64,000 nt of DNA from Nocardia mikamii NBRC 108933 (GCF_001613505.1 NZ_BDCM01000014.1:248001-312000); one strand, 5' to 3'; positions 52,367 to 60,371 are shown, counted from the stretch's first letter. The notes: generated by a model not told the origin, from the sequence alone. Numbers and translations are program-made.

Positions 52367-53398
52367 TCAGCGCGTGCCCTGCGCCACCAGGGCGGCGATG
52401 GCGTCGACGTTGTTCTTGTCCACGAAGGCGGGCCCGGTCTGCACCGGCATCCCGCCACCGACCGTGTTGAGATTGCGCCGGTACAGCTGCAGCATCACCA
52501 CCGGCAGATATCCCTGTTCGTACTGCTGCTGGTCGACCGCGAACAGCAGGGTCCCGGCCCGGATCGCGTCCACCACATCGGAATTGAGGTCGAAGGTGGC
52601 GACGGCGGCGCGGGAGTGGGATTCGCGGACCCCGTCGACGGCGCGGGCGGCGATCTGCGAATTGAGGGTCAGCACGGCGTCGATCGAGCGATCGGCCTCC
52701 AGGGCTCCCTTGATCCGTGACTGCGCATCGGCCGGATTGTTGATGTCGACCTGCAGGGTGGTGGCGTTGTCACCGAATCCGCCGATCGCGCCGGCGCAGC
52801 GGTCGTTGGCGCCGATATTGCCGGCCTCGTGAACGACGCAGAGCATCCTGGTCCTGCCGGCATCTCGCAGGCGCTTCCCGGCGGCCGCCCCGGCCTGGCG
52901 CTCACTCTGCCCGACGTGCCCGATCGCGCCGGCGGCCGCGCTGTCGGCTTCACCGGAATTGATGGTGACGACCGGGATTCCCGCCGCGACGGCGTGCTCG
53001 ATGGACGGGCGCAGCGCCTGCGGATTGGCCATCGACACCACCAGGCCGTCCACATGCTGTGCGACCGCGTTGTCCACCAGTTTGGCCTGCTCCCCGGGGT
53101 CGCCCGAGGAGTTGTAGTCGACCCGGATTCCCAGATCCTTCCCGGCCGCCTCGGCACCGTTCTTCACCACATTCCAGAACGCGTCGCCGGGGCTGCCGTG
53201 CGTGACCACGGCGACCGCGCTCAGCGGAGCGGTCGAAACCGTTGCGGGAGCGTGTGATTCGGTGACATCGGCGCCGGGACCACTGCACGCCGCCACTATC
53301 GTGGTGAGAGCCAGCCACGGCGCGAGCCGATGCACGATTCCGCGACGACGTCGCGGCGCGCGAGGTTGGTCGGGAATCCGGTGTGGCCGGGTGGTCAT
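52367..53398 (-). CDS. sugar-type substrate-binding lipoprotein
   Basis: A 343-residue exported protein: basic N-terminus, hydrophobic LAPWLALTTIVAACSG with lipobox VAAC, then a periplasmic-binding type I fold (VAVVTHGSPGDAFWNVVKNGAEAAGKDLG; VVSMANPQALRPSIEHAVAAGIPVVTINSG; ATFDLNSDVVDAIRAGTLLFAVDQQ). The last segment is the usual hinge region. The ligand is unknown; a sugar or sugar alcohol is likely by family. The ATG at 53398 has GGAGG upstream. Divergent to it is a MarR gene. Confidence 0.9.
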   Translation of the reverse strand: MTTRPHRIPDQPRAPRRRRGIVHRLAPWLALTTIVAACSGPGADVTESHAPATVSTAPLSAVAVVTHGSPGDAFWNVVKNGAEAAGKDLGIRVDYNSSGDPGEQAKLVDNAVAQHVDGLVVSMANPQALRPSIEHAVAAGIPVVTINSGEADSAAAGAIGHVGQSERQAGAAAGKRLRDAGRTRMLCVVHEAGNIGANDRCAGAIGGFGDNATTLQVDINNPADAQSRIKGALEADRSIDAVLTLNSQIAARAVDGVRESHSRAAVATFDLNSDVVDAIRAGTLLFAVDQQQYEQGYLPVVMLQLYRRNLNTVGGGMPVQTGPAFVDKNNVDAIAALVAQGTR

Positions 53399-53547
53399 CG
53401 CGCCTCCGGGCATTCGACAGAGCAAAGCGGGCTCGTTTCCGAGCACTCCAGGTGTATTGAACACCACCGGACCGGCCGCGACCGGTGACACGCGCCCACG
53501 GACGGCGTCGGCATACCCTTCTCCGCCGCTGGACTACCCTCGTCAAC

Positions 53548-54039
53548 ATGGTTGTCGGAAAGCGCGGGACGGCCCCGATCGACAGCCCCGGATTCGAGCT
53601 GCCGTTGCTGCTGTTCGCGGGGTTCCGCTCGCTCATCGACGAATTGCACGCCGAACTGGCGCGGCAGGGACACCCCGATATGCGTCCGGCCCACGGATTC
53701 GCGATGCAGGCGATCGGCGTACAGGGCGCGACGGCCAGCGATATCGGCCGCAAGCTGGGCGTATCCAAACAGGCGGCGGGTAAGACGGTGGAGCGGCTGA
53801 CCGCGCTGGGCTATGCCGAACGCGTCGAGGATCCCGAGGATGCCCGGCGCAAGATCGTCCGCCTGACCCCGCACGGGATCGACGCACTCCGGCAGTCGGC
53901 CCAGATCTTCGAGCGGCTGCGACGCCGCTGGGTCGACGAGCTCGGCGCCCGGCGCGTGCGGGAAATGGAGTCGGCGTTGCGCACGATGATCCCGCCGGAA
54001 TCGTTCCGGCTCGATGTGGCGGGGTGGTTCGGAAGCTGA
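53548..54039 (+). CDS. MarR-family regulator
   Basis: A 163-residue protein. The winged helix-turn-helix appears as AMQAIGVQGATASDIGRKLGVSKQAAGKTVERLTALGYAERVEDPEDARRKIVRLT, with the DxRxK-type wing. It is divergent from the ABC operon (149-base gap), so it may regulate it, or the palindromic sites in front of the next gene downstream. There is no ligand clue. Confidence 0.88.
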   Translation: MVVGKRGTAPIDSPGFELPLLLFAGFRSLIDELHAELARQGHPDMRPAHGFAMQAIGVQGATASDIGRKLGVSKQAAGKTVERLTALGYAERVEDPEDARRKIVRLTPHGIDALRQSAQIFERLRRRWVDELGARRVREMESALRTMIPPESFRLDVAGWFGS

Positions 54040-54075
54040 CCGGCTTCGCCCCAGCGGTCCCGAGGCTTGCCCTAT

Positions 54076-54115
54076 TAGACAACCAGGTTTACTATTTAGA
54101 CAACTTGGTTGTCTA
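54076..54115. promoter_or_regulatory. palindromic operator plus half-site
   Basis: TAGACAACTTGGTTGTCTA (54097-54115) is a perfect 8-3-8 inverted repeat, and TAGACAACC recurs at 54076-54084, 21 bases upstream in the same phase. Both lie between the MarR gene and the AhpD-like gene, 18 bases before its ATG. Confidence 0.75.
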
Positions 54116-54133
54116 CATTGAACGGATCGCCCC

Positions 54134-54712
54134 ATGCATTTCCCCACCCACACCCTCGACTCCGCACCCGCCGAAGCCCGGCGCACCATGACCGCGAGCG
54201 CCGCCCACTTCGGCTACCTCCCGGCCGCATTGGCGAAGATGGCGACATCACCACGACTGCTCGACGGCTTCATGAAACTCAACGCTCTGTTCGAAGGCGG
54301 CGCACTCGACGAACTGTCGCGCGAAGTACTGGTCATGACGATGGCTACACGCAACGAATGCCACCTGTGCGTCGCCATGCACACCGCGAAGCTGACCGCG
54401 ATCGGCGCCGACCCGGAACTGATCGCCGCGCTGCGCGACCAGCGCCCCCTCCCCGACCCGCGCCTGGCCGCACTCCAGGAGTTCACTCTCACCGTCGTCG
54501 AAACGGCCGGCAATGTCCCCGACGAGCGCGCGAGCGATTTCCTGTCCCACGGCTACACCCCCGAACAAGCCCTCGAGGTGGTGCTGGGTATCGGCACCTA
54601 CACGCTGTCCACACTGGGCAATCGACTCACCGCGGCACCGTTGGACCCCACCCTCACCGCATTCGCCTGGTCGGCGGGCCGGCACACGACCCGGACAACT
54701 GATTGCAATTAA
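54134..54712 (+). CDS. AhpD-like carboxymuconolactone decarboxylase family protein
   Basis: A 192-residue all-helical protein with the AhpD-like active-site motif ECHLCVAMHTAKL (CX2C with the following His, about 76-86). Such proteins are alkylhydroperoxidase-type disulfide reductases or of unknown activity. Both cysteines and the His are present. It is preceded by a strong palindrome and follows the MarR gene by 94 bases, suggesting it is the regulated target. Confidence 0.85.
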   Translation: MHFPTHTLDSAPAEARRTMTASAAHFGYLPAALAKMATSPRLLDGFMKLNALFEGGALDELSREVLVMTMATRNECHLCVAMHTAKLTAIGADPELIAALRDQRPLPDPRLAALQEFTLTVVETAGNVPDERASDFLSHGYTPEQALEVVLGIGTYTLSTLGNRLTAAPLDPTLTAFAWSAGRHTTRTTDCN

Positions 54713-54757
54713 CAAGCACCGCGGTTAGAGTGCTGAGCAATTGCAAACAGCAAGCAC
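54702..54757 (+). promoter_or_regulatory. two ATTGCAA-N4-CAAGCAC boxes
   Basis: ATTGCAATTAACAAGCAC (54702-54719) and ATTGCAAACAGCAAGCAC (54740-54757) match at 14 of 18 positions, 38 bases apart, just ahead of the next gene. They look like a repeated operator. The first covers the stop codon of the AhpD-like gene. Confidence 0.6.
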
Positions 54758-54775
54758 TCCGTGAAAGGACCCGTC

Positions 54776-55423
54776 ATGCCCCGTCTCCGCGTCCACAACT
54801 TCTCGATCTCGCTGGACGGGTACGTCGCGGGTCCCGGCCAAGGTCCCGATCATCCGCTCGGCGTCGGCGGTGAACGCCTGCACGAATGGGTTTTCGCCAC
54901 CCGCTTCGGCCGGCGGATGATCGGCCAGGAAGGCGGCAGCACCGGAATCGACGACGAACATCTCGCCGCCGGTGAAGCGAATATCGGCGCGACCATCATG
55001 GGCCGCAACATGTTCGGGCCCGTACGCGGGGAATGGCCCGACCATTCCTGGACCGGCTGGTGGGGCCCCAACCCGCCCTATCACCACCCGGTCTTCGTGC
55101 TCACCCACCACCCGCGCCCGTCACTCGAGATGGACGGGGGCACCACCTTCCACTTCGTCGACGACACGTCCGAAAACGTTCTGGAACAAGCCTTCTCCGC
55201 TGCCGGTGGCAAGGACGTCCGTCTCGGCGGCGGCGCCGCGACAGTCCGCCGCTTCCTGCGCGCCGGCCTCGTCGACGACCTCCACCTGGCCCTCGTCCCC
55301 ACCCTCCTCGGCACGGGCGAACACCTCTACGACGACCTCGGCGCCCTTCCGGGCTACACCGTTGCCCCCGCCCGTCCGGGCGACAAGGTCACCCACATTC
55401 ACCTCACGAAAGTGGCCGCCTGA
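54776..55423 (+). CDS. dihydrofolate-reductase-like (RibD C-terminal fold) protein
   Basis: A 215-residue protein: MPRLRVHNFSISLDGYVAGPGQG start, GATIMGRNMFGPV (nucleotide-site GR), VFVLTHHPRPSLEMDGGTTFHFV, DVRLGGGAATVRRFLRAGLVDDLHLALVPTLLGTGEHL. It has no folate-specific residues I can identify. The ATG has GAAAGGA nine bases upstream. It is a distant paralogue of the gene at 6529. Confidence 0.85.
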   Translation: MPRLRVHNFSISLDGYVAGPGQGPDHPLGVGGERLHEWVFATRFGRRMIGQEGGSTGIDDEHLAAGEANIGATIMGRNMFGPVRGEWPDHSWTGWWGPNPPYHHPVFVLTHHPRPSLEMDGGTTFHFVDDTSENVLEQAFSAAGGKDVRLGGGAATVRRFLRAGLVDDLHLALVPTLLGTGEHLYDDLGALPGYTVAPARPGDKVTHIHLTKVAA

Positions 55424-55476
55424 CCGGACGGCGCGGCGTTTGACCTCAACCGCACTCGAGCTCTTAGCGTGGCGGC

Positions 55477-55893
55477 ATGACTTTCACCGCGGCCGAACAC
55501 GCATATCTGACTTCCCAATCGCTGGGCCGGCTGGCCACCGTGACGGCGGACGGACGGCCCCAGTTGGTGCCGGTCGGGTTCCGGGTGAACGAGGACGGCA
55601 CGATCGATATCGGCGGCCCGAGCCCGAATGCGCAGCGGTACCGCAACGTGCGAGGTAACCCGAATGTGAGCCTGGTGGTCGACGATATGACACCGGACGA
55701 TCCGGCCGAGGTGAAGCCCGGCTGGGGGCGCGGGGTCGAGATCCGCGGCGTCGGCGAGATTCTCGATGTCGATACGCCTCCGGTGGCGCCGGACTGGTTC
55801 GCGCACACCATCATTCGCATCCATCCGCGTCGGATCCGCAGCTGGCATATCGATCCCGCGAATCCGGAGGGCGGGGCGCGGGATGTGAGCTGA
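55477..55893 (+). CDS. PPOX-class flavin/F420-dependent protein
   Basis: A 138-residue split beta-barrel protein: SLGRLATVTADGRPQLVPVGFRVNEDGTIDIGG, RYRNVRGNPNVSLVVDDM, GVEIRGVGEILD, IIRIHPRRIRSWHID. This matches the F420-dependent PPOX subgroup (FDOR-B-like). The product is a putative cytoplasmic oxidoreductase; substrate unknown. It is a single gene with a promoter-sized gap of 53 bases on its left. Confidence 0.87.
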   Translation: MTFTAAEHAYLTSQSLGRLATVTADGRPQLVPVGFRVNEDGTIDIGGPSPNAQRYRNVRGNPNVSLVVDDMTPDDPAEVKPGWGRGVEIRGVGEILDVDTPPVAPDWFAHTIIRIHPRRIRSWHIDPANPEGGARDVS

Positions 55894-55984
55894 GTCTCTT
55901 CTCAGCCCTGGGCGTATCGCGGCCGTGACGTTCGCGCCGATATCGGCGAGGGTTGCGGGACAGGCGAGTTGAAAGGGGCTGGTC

Positions 55985-56260
55985 GTGTTCGCGACTGCCG
56001 CATCCGTCCGGGTACGCCGAATCCTGGCGAGGACGGTGATAGCGGGACTGATCCTGATCGGGATGGTCACCGCGACCGCCGGGCAGAGTTCGGCGCAGAC
56101 GCCGGCAAGCGAGCCGAGCTCGGTCGGCTGGTACTACCCGGGAATCACACCGTTCGATCCGATGCCGCTGGAGCTCTGGTACGGCTGGAATCCGTGGTAT
56201 CGGCCGTACCACTCCTGGTATAGGCCGGTTTACCCGCCGGGATGGTTCGGCAGCAGCTGA
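55985..56260 (+). CDS. small secreted Trp/Tyr/Pro-rich protein ending PPGWFGSS
   Basis: A 91-residue protein from a GTG preceded by AAAGGGG. The N-terminal signal peptide is RVRRILARTVIAGLILIGMV followed by TATAGQSSAQT, with cleavage after Ser-Ala-Gln or nearby. The mature part, about 50 residues, is rich in Trp, Tyr and Pro (LWYGWNPWYRPY) and ends YPPGWFGSS. I recognise no family. The next gene on the same strand encodes another secreted protein with the same last eight residues. Confidence 0.72.
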   Translation: MFATAASVRVRRILARTVIAGLILIGMVTATAGQSSAQTPASEPSSVGWYYPGITPFDPMPLELWYGWNPWYRPYHSWYRPVYPPGWFGSS

Positions 56261-56398
56261 ATCGCAGGACTCAGGGGTAACCCCGAGTTCCCGTCATCCG
56301 CGCGGCCGATTCGGCCCTGAACCTCGTGCCACCACCCGTGACGCGGTGTCCGATTTGCGAGAGACTGCGTTCGGTGTAACTGATTGGAAGGATTCACC

Positions 56399-56716
56399 GT
56401 GATTGCCAGAACCGAACATCGCACCAAGCGCACGGCGGCGCGAATCGCCGTTGCCGGCGCCATCGTCGCGGCGCCGCTGGCCGCGCTTGCCATTCCGGCC
56501 CAGGCCGACGTGGTGAGCGCCCCGGCGGCCACCGACATCGCACACCCGGGCCACGGGCACGGCCCCGGCGACTGGGACCGTCGCGGCGACTGGGACCACC
56601 GCGGCGACTGGGACCGTCATCGCCGCGGCAACGACTGCAACCCGTGGGACCGGCACGGCAACGGCTGGAACGGTTTCCGCCAGGTCGTTCCTCCGGGCTG
56701 GTTCGGCAGCAGCTGA
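56399..56716 (+). CDS. small secreted His/Asp/Gly-rich protein ending PPGWFGSS
   Basis: A 105-residue protein; the GTG start has GGAAGGA upstream. The signal peptide is KRTAARIAVAGAIVAAPLAALA ending IPAQA. The mature part has GHGHGPGDWDRRGDWDHRGD, a repeat of an (R)xGDWD unit occurring three times, a single Cys, then VVPPGWFGSS. The His/Asp content could bind metal, which is only a guess. It shares its C-terminal octapeptide, and the codons for it, with the preceding secreted protein. Confidence 0.72.
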   Translation: MIARTEHRTKRTAARIAVAGAIVAAPLAALAIPAQADVVSAPAATDIAHPGHGHGPGDWDRRGDWDHRGDWDRHRRGNDCNPWDRHGNGWNGFRQVVPPGWFGSS

Positions 56717-56729
56717 TCCGATGAAGTTC

Positions 56730-56761
56730 ACGGCCCGGCGCCTAGCACGGCGCCGGGCCGT
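56730..56761. terminator. bidirectional terminator
   Basis: Perfect 13-bp stem, ACGGCCCGGCGCC (56730-56742) with GGCGCCGGGCCGT (56749-56761). It lies between the secreted-protein gene and the convergent TetR gene. Confidence 0.8.
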
Positions 56762-56767
56762 TCGTCG

Positions 56768-57517
56768 TCACCGGCCGTTTGCGGCTATCGTCGCCGCCAC
56801 ACCGTCGAGGATCAGGTCGAGGCCGAAAGCGAAGTCCGAGTCTGGTTCCGCCTCGGCGGGTTCGATGGCGTCGAACAGCCCCGAGGCCAGCAGTGCGGCC
56901 ATATCCGGCAGCCGCTCTCGATCCACCAGCGCACGCAGATGACGGCTGTAGTCGTGCAGGGCGGCGGCAGGATCGAGATCGGCTGCCGCCATAGCGTGTT
57001 CGAGTTGGCGAGCGGTGACGAAGGCCTCGCGGACGTATCCGCTGACCACCATGATGGCCCCGACCTTCGCCGGCCAGTCCAGGGAGGTTTCACGCACCGC
57101 GCGCAGCCCCGCGTCCATCCAGGCCACGGTGTTCGGCCCACTCGGCGGCCCGGTGACCGGCAGCTGGGTCAGCCAGGGGCGGGCGCGATGCACCTCGAGT
57201 TGTGCGAGTGCCCAAGCACGCAGCATCGAACGCCATGGGCCGCTGGGTAATTCGGGGGGTGCGCCCATTCCGGCATCCGACATCAGGCCCAGTAGTTCAT
57301 CTTTCGACCCGATGTGACGGTAGAGCGACATCGGCGTAACCCGCAGCGCGGCAGCGATTTTCGGCAGTGTGGCGGCGGCGAGACCATCGCGGTCGGCCAG
57401 CTCGACCGCCGTCGCGACCACCCGATCGACATCGAGCGCGGCCGGGCGGCCCAGCTTGACGTCCACCGGCAGCCGCCACAGCCGGCCCAGATGGTCGGGC
57501 ACCTCCCGATCGGTCAT
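56768..57517 (-). CDS. TetR-family regulator
   Basis: A 249-residue regulator. The helix-turn-helix is ALDVDRVVATAVELADRDGLAAATLPKIAAALRVTPMSLYRHIGSKDELLGLM, and the C-terminal ligand domain resembles TetR_C type 1 (tetracycline repressor-like; AWMDAGLRAVRETSLDW). It is divergent from a membrane-protein gene with an AT-rich palindrome in the gap, the usual arrangement for a repressor and its target. The ATG at 57517 leaves about 30 residues before the DNA-binding domain. Confidence 0.88.
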   Translation of the reverse strand: MTDREVPDHLGRLWRLPVDVKLGRPAALDVDRVVATAVELADRDGLAAATLPKIAAALRVTPMSLYRHIGSKDELLGLMSDAGMGAPPELPSGPWRSMLRAWALAQLEVHRARPWLTQLPVTGPPSGPNTVAWMDAGLRAVRETSLDWPAKVGAIMVVSGYVREAFVTARQLEHAMAAADLDPAAALHDYSRHLRALVDRERLPDMAALLASGLFDAIEPAEAEPDSDFAFGLDLILDGVAATIAANGR

Positions 57518-57573
57518 CAGTGCGCATCCCGTCGTCGACAATTCGTCCTTCCGCAGTTTAGTATGGTCAGTAT

Positions 57574-57590
57574 AGTATAAGTCATATACT
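57574..57590. promoter_or_regulatory. TetR operator candidate
   Basis: AGTATAAGTCATATACT is a perfect 6-5-6 inverted repeat in an AT-rich stretch between the divergent TetR and membrane-protein genes, 31 bases before the latter's start. Confidence 0.7.
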
Positions 57591-57620
57591 TACTGTTGCC
57601 GCCGATCGGAAGGACGATCC

Positions 57621-58301
57621 GTGCACACCGAAACCCTCCGCCGGACCGCGGGTATCGCCGCGGTCTGCGGCGCCGCGCTCATGCTCGTCGAACTGCCGCT
57701 CTACTTCGTCTACGAAGGACCGCCGCCGGACTGGAACATCCTGACTCGCGGCCTGATCGGTCTCGTCGGGCTCCTCGGGACGGTGGTGTTCATGTCCGCC
57801 TTCGGGCACCTGGTGAAGGCCGCCGACCGACGCTACGAATGGCTCGGTTCACTGGCATCGACCGCCGGTTTGATGTGGGCCACAGTCGCTTTCGTGTCCA
57901 TGGGCCTCGAGATCGGCGCCACGATCCAGGCGCCCGAGCCGATCGATCCCACCGTCACCGTGTCCGGTACCTATGTGCTGTACGGAACGGTCACCCGGCT
58001 CCTGACCGCTTTGTTCATGACCACGGCCGCGGTCACGATCCTGCGCACGCGGATTCTGCCCACGTGGGCGGGGCGCTCGGCCGCGGTCCTGGCAGTGGTG
58101 AACGTGGCGTTCGCGCCGTCGTTGTTCTTCGGGAACACTCCGGCGAACTTCTACGCGGCGAACGGATGGGGCACTACCGCAACGGTTTCCGGATTCACGA
58201 TCATCTGGTTGCTCGCGGCGGGAATCGCGCTGCTCACCTCGGCATCGCCGCGAGCGGTTCCCGGCAGTTCCCGAGCGGTGGCACCACAGTTGATCGACTG
58301 A
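57621..58301 (+). CDS. multi-span membrane protein, probable TetR target
   Basis: A 226-residue integral membrane protein with about six hydrophobic spans (about 9-32, 43-65, 76-96, 117-140, 145-165 and 185-205). The motif RTAGIAAVCGAALMLVELPLYF at the start resembles DUF4386-type proteins, a weak match. It has no transport or enzyme signature. The GTG has GGAAGGA upstream. Divergent transcription from TetR and the operator between them suggest it is induced by a ligand of that repressor. Confidence 0.7.
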   Translation: MHTETLRRTAGIAAVCGAALMLVELPLYFVYEGPPPDWNILTRGLIGLVGLLGTVVFMSAFGHLVKAADRRYEWLGSLASTAGLMWATVAFVSMGLEIGATIQAPEPIDPTVTVSGTYVLYGTVTRLLTALFMTTAAVTILRTRILPTWAGRSAAVLAVVNVAFAPSLFFGNTPANFYAANGWGTTATVSGFTIIWLLAAGIALLTSASPRAVPGSSRAVAPQLID

Positions 58302-58361
58302 CGACCCCGCCGAGACACCCGGATCGGCTCTATGCCGACAGGCGCTGCGGGAGAGGCTAGT

Positions 58362-59264
58362 TCACTGCCGGAGATAGTCGGCCGCCGTAACACCGATCGT
58401 CTGCGCGACGAGCGCGAGGGCCGGTACATCCAACTTCCACTGCTGCCAGTAGAGCGGCACATCGACCCACTGCTCCGGCGCGAAATTCCGCAACGCGCCC
58501 GTCCGCAGCAGTGGGTCGGCGTGCGTTTCGGGCACGAGCCCCCACCCGAGCCCGGCGACGATGGTGTCGCGGAACCCTTCCGAGGTGGGTACGTAATGGC
58601 GGAGCCGGCTCGCTCCCGCCTTGCCGGAGGTGACCGTGCGGACGTAGCGATCCTGCAATTCGTCCCGGCGATCGAAAACGATGACCGGCGCGTCGGGAAG
58701 CGACTTTTCCAGAGGTCCGGCCGCGAGATGACGCTCGACGAATTGCGGACTCGCGACCGGCAGGTACCGCGCCAGGCCCAACGGCCGTGCGGTACATCCG
58801 GTCACCGGCTCGGCCAGCGACGTCACCGCCGCCATCACCGTGCCCTCCCGCAGCAGTGTGGCGGTGTGGGATTCGTCCTCGCGATGCAGATCGAAGCAGA
58901 CCGGCGGATCCTGCGGCACCCGCGACAGCGCGGGCAGAAACCAGGTCGCCAGCGAATCGGCGTTGACCGCGATGGACAGCGTGGTGGACTCGGAATCTCC
59001 GGCGATCCCCAACTCTCGTTGCGCCGCCTCCTGCAGCGCGGCCAGTTGGCGCGCGAAACGCACGACCGCCCGGCCGGATTCGGTCGGCCGGACGGGTTTC
59101 GTGCGCATCAGCAGGACACGGCCGGTGCGTTGCTCGAGCGCCTTGATCCGCTGACTCACCGCCGAGGGCGTCAGATGCATCGCGGCCGCGGCGGCGTCGA
59201 ATGTGCCTTCGTCCACGACGGCGAGCAATGTGCGGACCTGGTCGACCGGAAGTTCGGACATCAC
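58362..59264 (-). CDS. lysG: LysR-family regulator, LysG/ArgP type
   Basis: A 300-residue protein: HTH PVDQVRTLLAVVDEGTFDAAAAAMHLTPSAVSQRIKALEQRTGRVLLMR, then the co-inducer domain. Full-length resemblance is to LysG/ArgP, activators of basic amino acid exporters, and it is divergent from a LysE-family gene, the canonical lysG-lysE arrangement. The partner exporter appears damaged (see next entry). Confidence 0.88.
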   Translation of the reverse strand: MMSELPVDQVRTLLAVVDEGTFDAAAAAMHLTPSAVSQRIKALEQRTGRVLLMRTKPVRPTESGRAVVRFARQLAALQEAAQRELGIAGDSESTTLSIAVNADSLATWFLPALSRVPQDPPVCFDLHREDESHTATLLREGTVMAAVTSLAEPVTGCTARPLGLARYLPVASPQFVERHLAAGPLEKSLPDAPVIVFDRRDELQDRYVRTVTSGKAGASRLRHYVPTSEGFRDTIVAGLGWGLVPETHADPLLRTGALRNFAPEQWVDVPLYWQQWKLDVPALALVAQTIGVTAADYLRQ

Positions 59265-59330
59265 GGTCGCTAATGATAGTTAAGGAACTTTAGCTGTACT
59301 GATTCTGTCAGGGCCCATACCGTCGGCGGC

Positions 59331-59906
59331 GTGAACAGCGGTATCTTCTCGGCTGCCCTGGCCGGATTCGGTGCCGGCTTATCCCTGATAGTCGCCATCG
59401 GCGCGCAGAACGCCTTCGTCCTGCGCCAAGGCGCACGCCGGCAAGCCGTTGCGGCGGTGGTCGCCATCTGCGTGATCACCTGCGGCGCCGTCGCGGCCCG
59501 CCGCGCACTGCGCCCCGCCACCGCCGCCCTCGAGACCACCGGCGACGCCACCGCGTCCATCCGCACCGCGATCCTGGTCTGTCTAGCGATGACCTGGCTC
59601 AACCCTCACGTCTACCTCGACACCGTGCTGCTGCTCGGCTCGGTCGCCGCCGGACACGGATCCTTGCGGTGGGCCTTCGGCGTCGGCGCGATGGTCGCGA
59701 GCGGAGTGTGGTTCGCCGGGCTGGGATACGGGGCTCGGCTGCTCGCGCCGGTCCTGTCGCTGCCCGCGGCGTGGCGAGTGCTCGACGTCTTCGTGGCGGC
59801 GACGATGTTCACGCTGGGGGTGGTGCTGATGGCGCAGCTTGCTCGAGGACCGGGCTCGATTCGCCGAGCGGCTCGCCACGTGCGCCGCAGTACGCTCGAT
59901 ACCTGA
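59331..59906 (+). CDS. lysE: LysE-family exporter with internal deletion
   Basis: A 191-residue protein. The family start GAGLSLIVAIGAQNAFVLRQGARRQAV and the second half ARRALRPATAALE, LAMTWLNPHVYLDTVLLLGSVA and FAGLGYGARLLAPV are well kept, but VVAICVITCGAV joins directly to the post-span-3 segment. About 36-42 residues covering spans 2 and 3 are missing in frame compared with LysE/ArgO. Such a protein should have fewer spans than normal and may be inactive. The GTG start is divergent from lysG. Confidence 0.75.
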   Translation: MNSGIFSAALAGFGAGLSLIVAIGAQNAFVLRQGARRQAVAAVVAICVITCGAVAARRALRPATAALETTGDATASIRTAILVCLAMTWLNPHVYLDTVLLLGSVAAGHGSLRWAFGVGAMVASGVWFAGLGYGARLLAPVLSLPAAWRVLDVFVAATMFTLGVVLMAQLARGPGSIRRAARHVRRSTLDT

Positions 59907-59914
59907 ATCCCGAG

Positions 59915-60259
59915 GCGAAACGGATGAGCTCGCGCGGGTGATCGCCGGCTACGATCTCGCCCACCTCATCAGCACCGGCGACAATTCCCTTCCGCGCGTA
60001 GTGCCGGGTCCACCCGGTCCCGCACTCCGGCCGCCCGGCAGCCACACCCGGGACAACGTCTCGGCCCGCCCGGCGGTCAGTCCGGTGTGGGCCGCGAGAA
60101 CCGACGGATTACTCGTTGATCGTGGACGGTCTCGGCACGCTGGAAAACGACCGGCTCGTCATCGCGCCCACGCGGGCGATCCCGCACCGCGTCGCCGCGC
60201 CCGGGCAGGTCTTCGCCGATGGCGGGCGCAGTGACGACTGCCGCGCGATTCCGCTCTGA
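59915..60259 (+). pseudogene. decayed PPOX-family flavoprotein gene
   Basis: Two frames together spell a PPOX split-barrel protein: ELARVIAGYDLAHLISTGDN through GSHTRDNVSARPAVSPVW in one frame, then REPTDYSLIVDGLGTLE, APTRAIPHR and SDDCRAIPL to the stop at 60259 in another (one extra base between about 60085 and 60100). A stretch of perhaps ten residues is also missing after LPRVVP, and no start codon with a ribosome-binding site is present. It directly follows the damaged lysE. Confidence 0.65.
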
Positions 60260-60371
60260 GCAACGTAGAACTCGGCCGAGTTCACCCAGCACGTAGGCCG
60301 GTCCGGTCTGCACCGGCGAATTCGCCTGCGACACAATTTCTTTCGGTCGCTTGTTCAAAATGGGTTTCACA

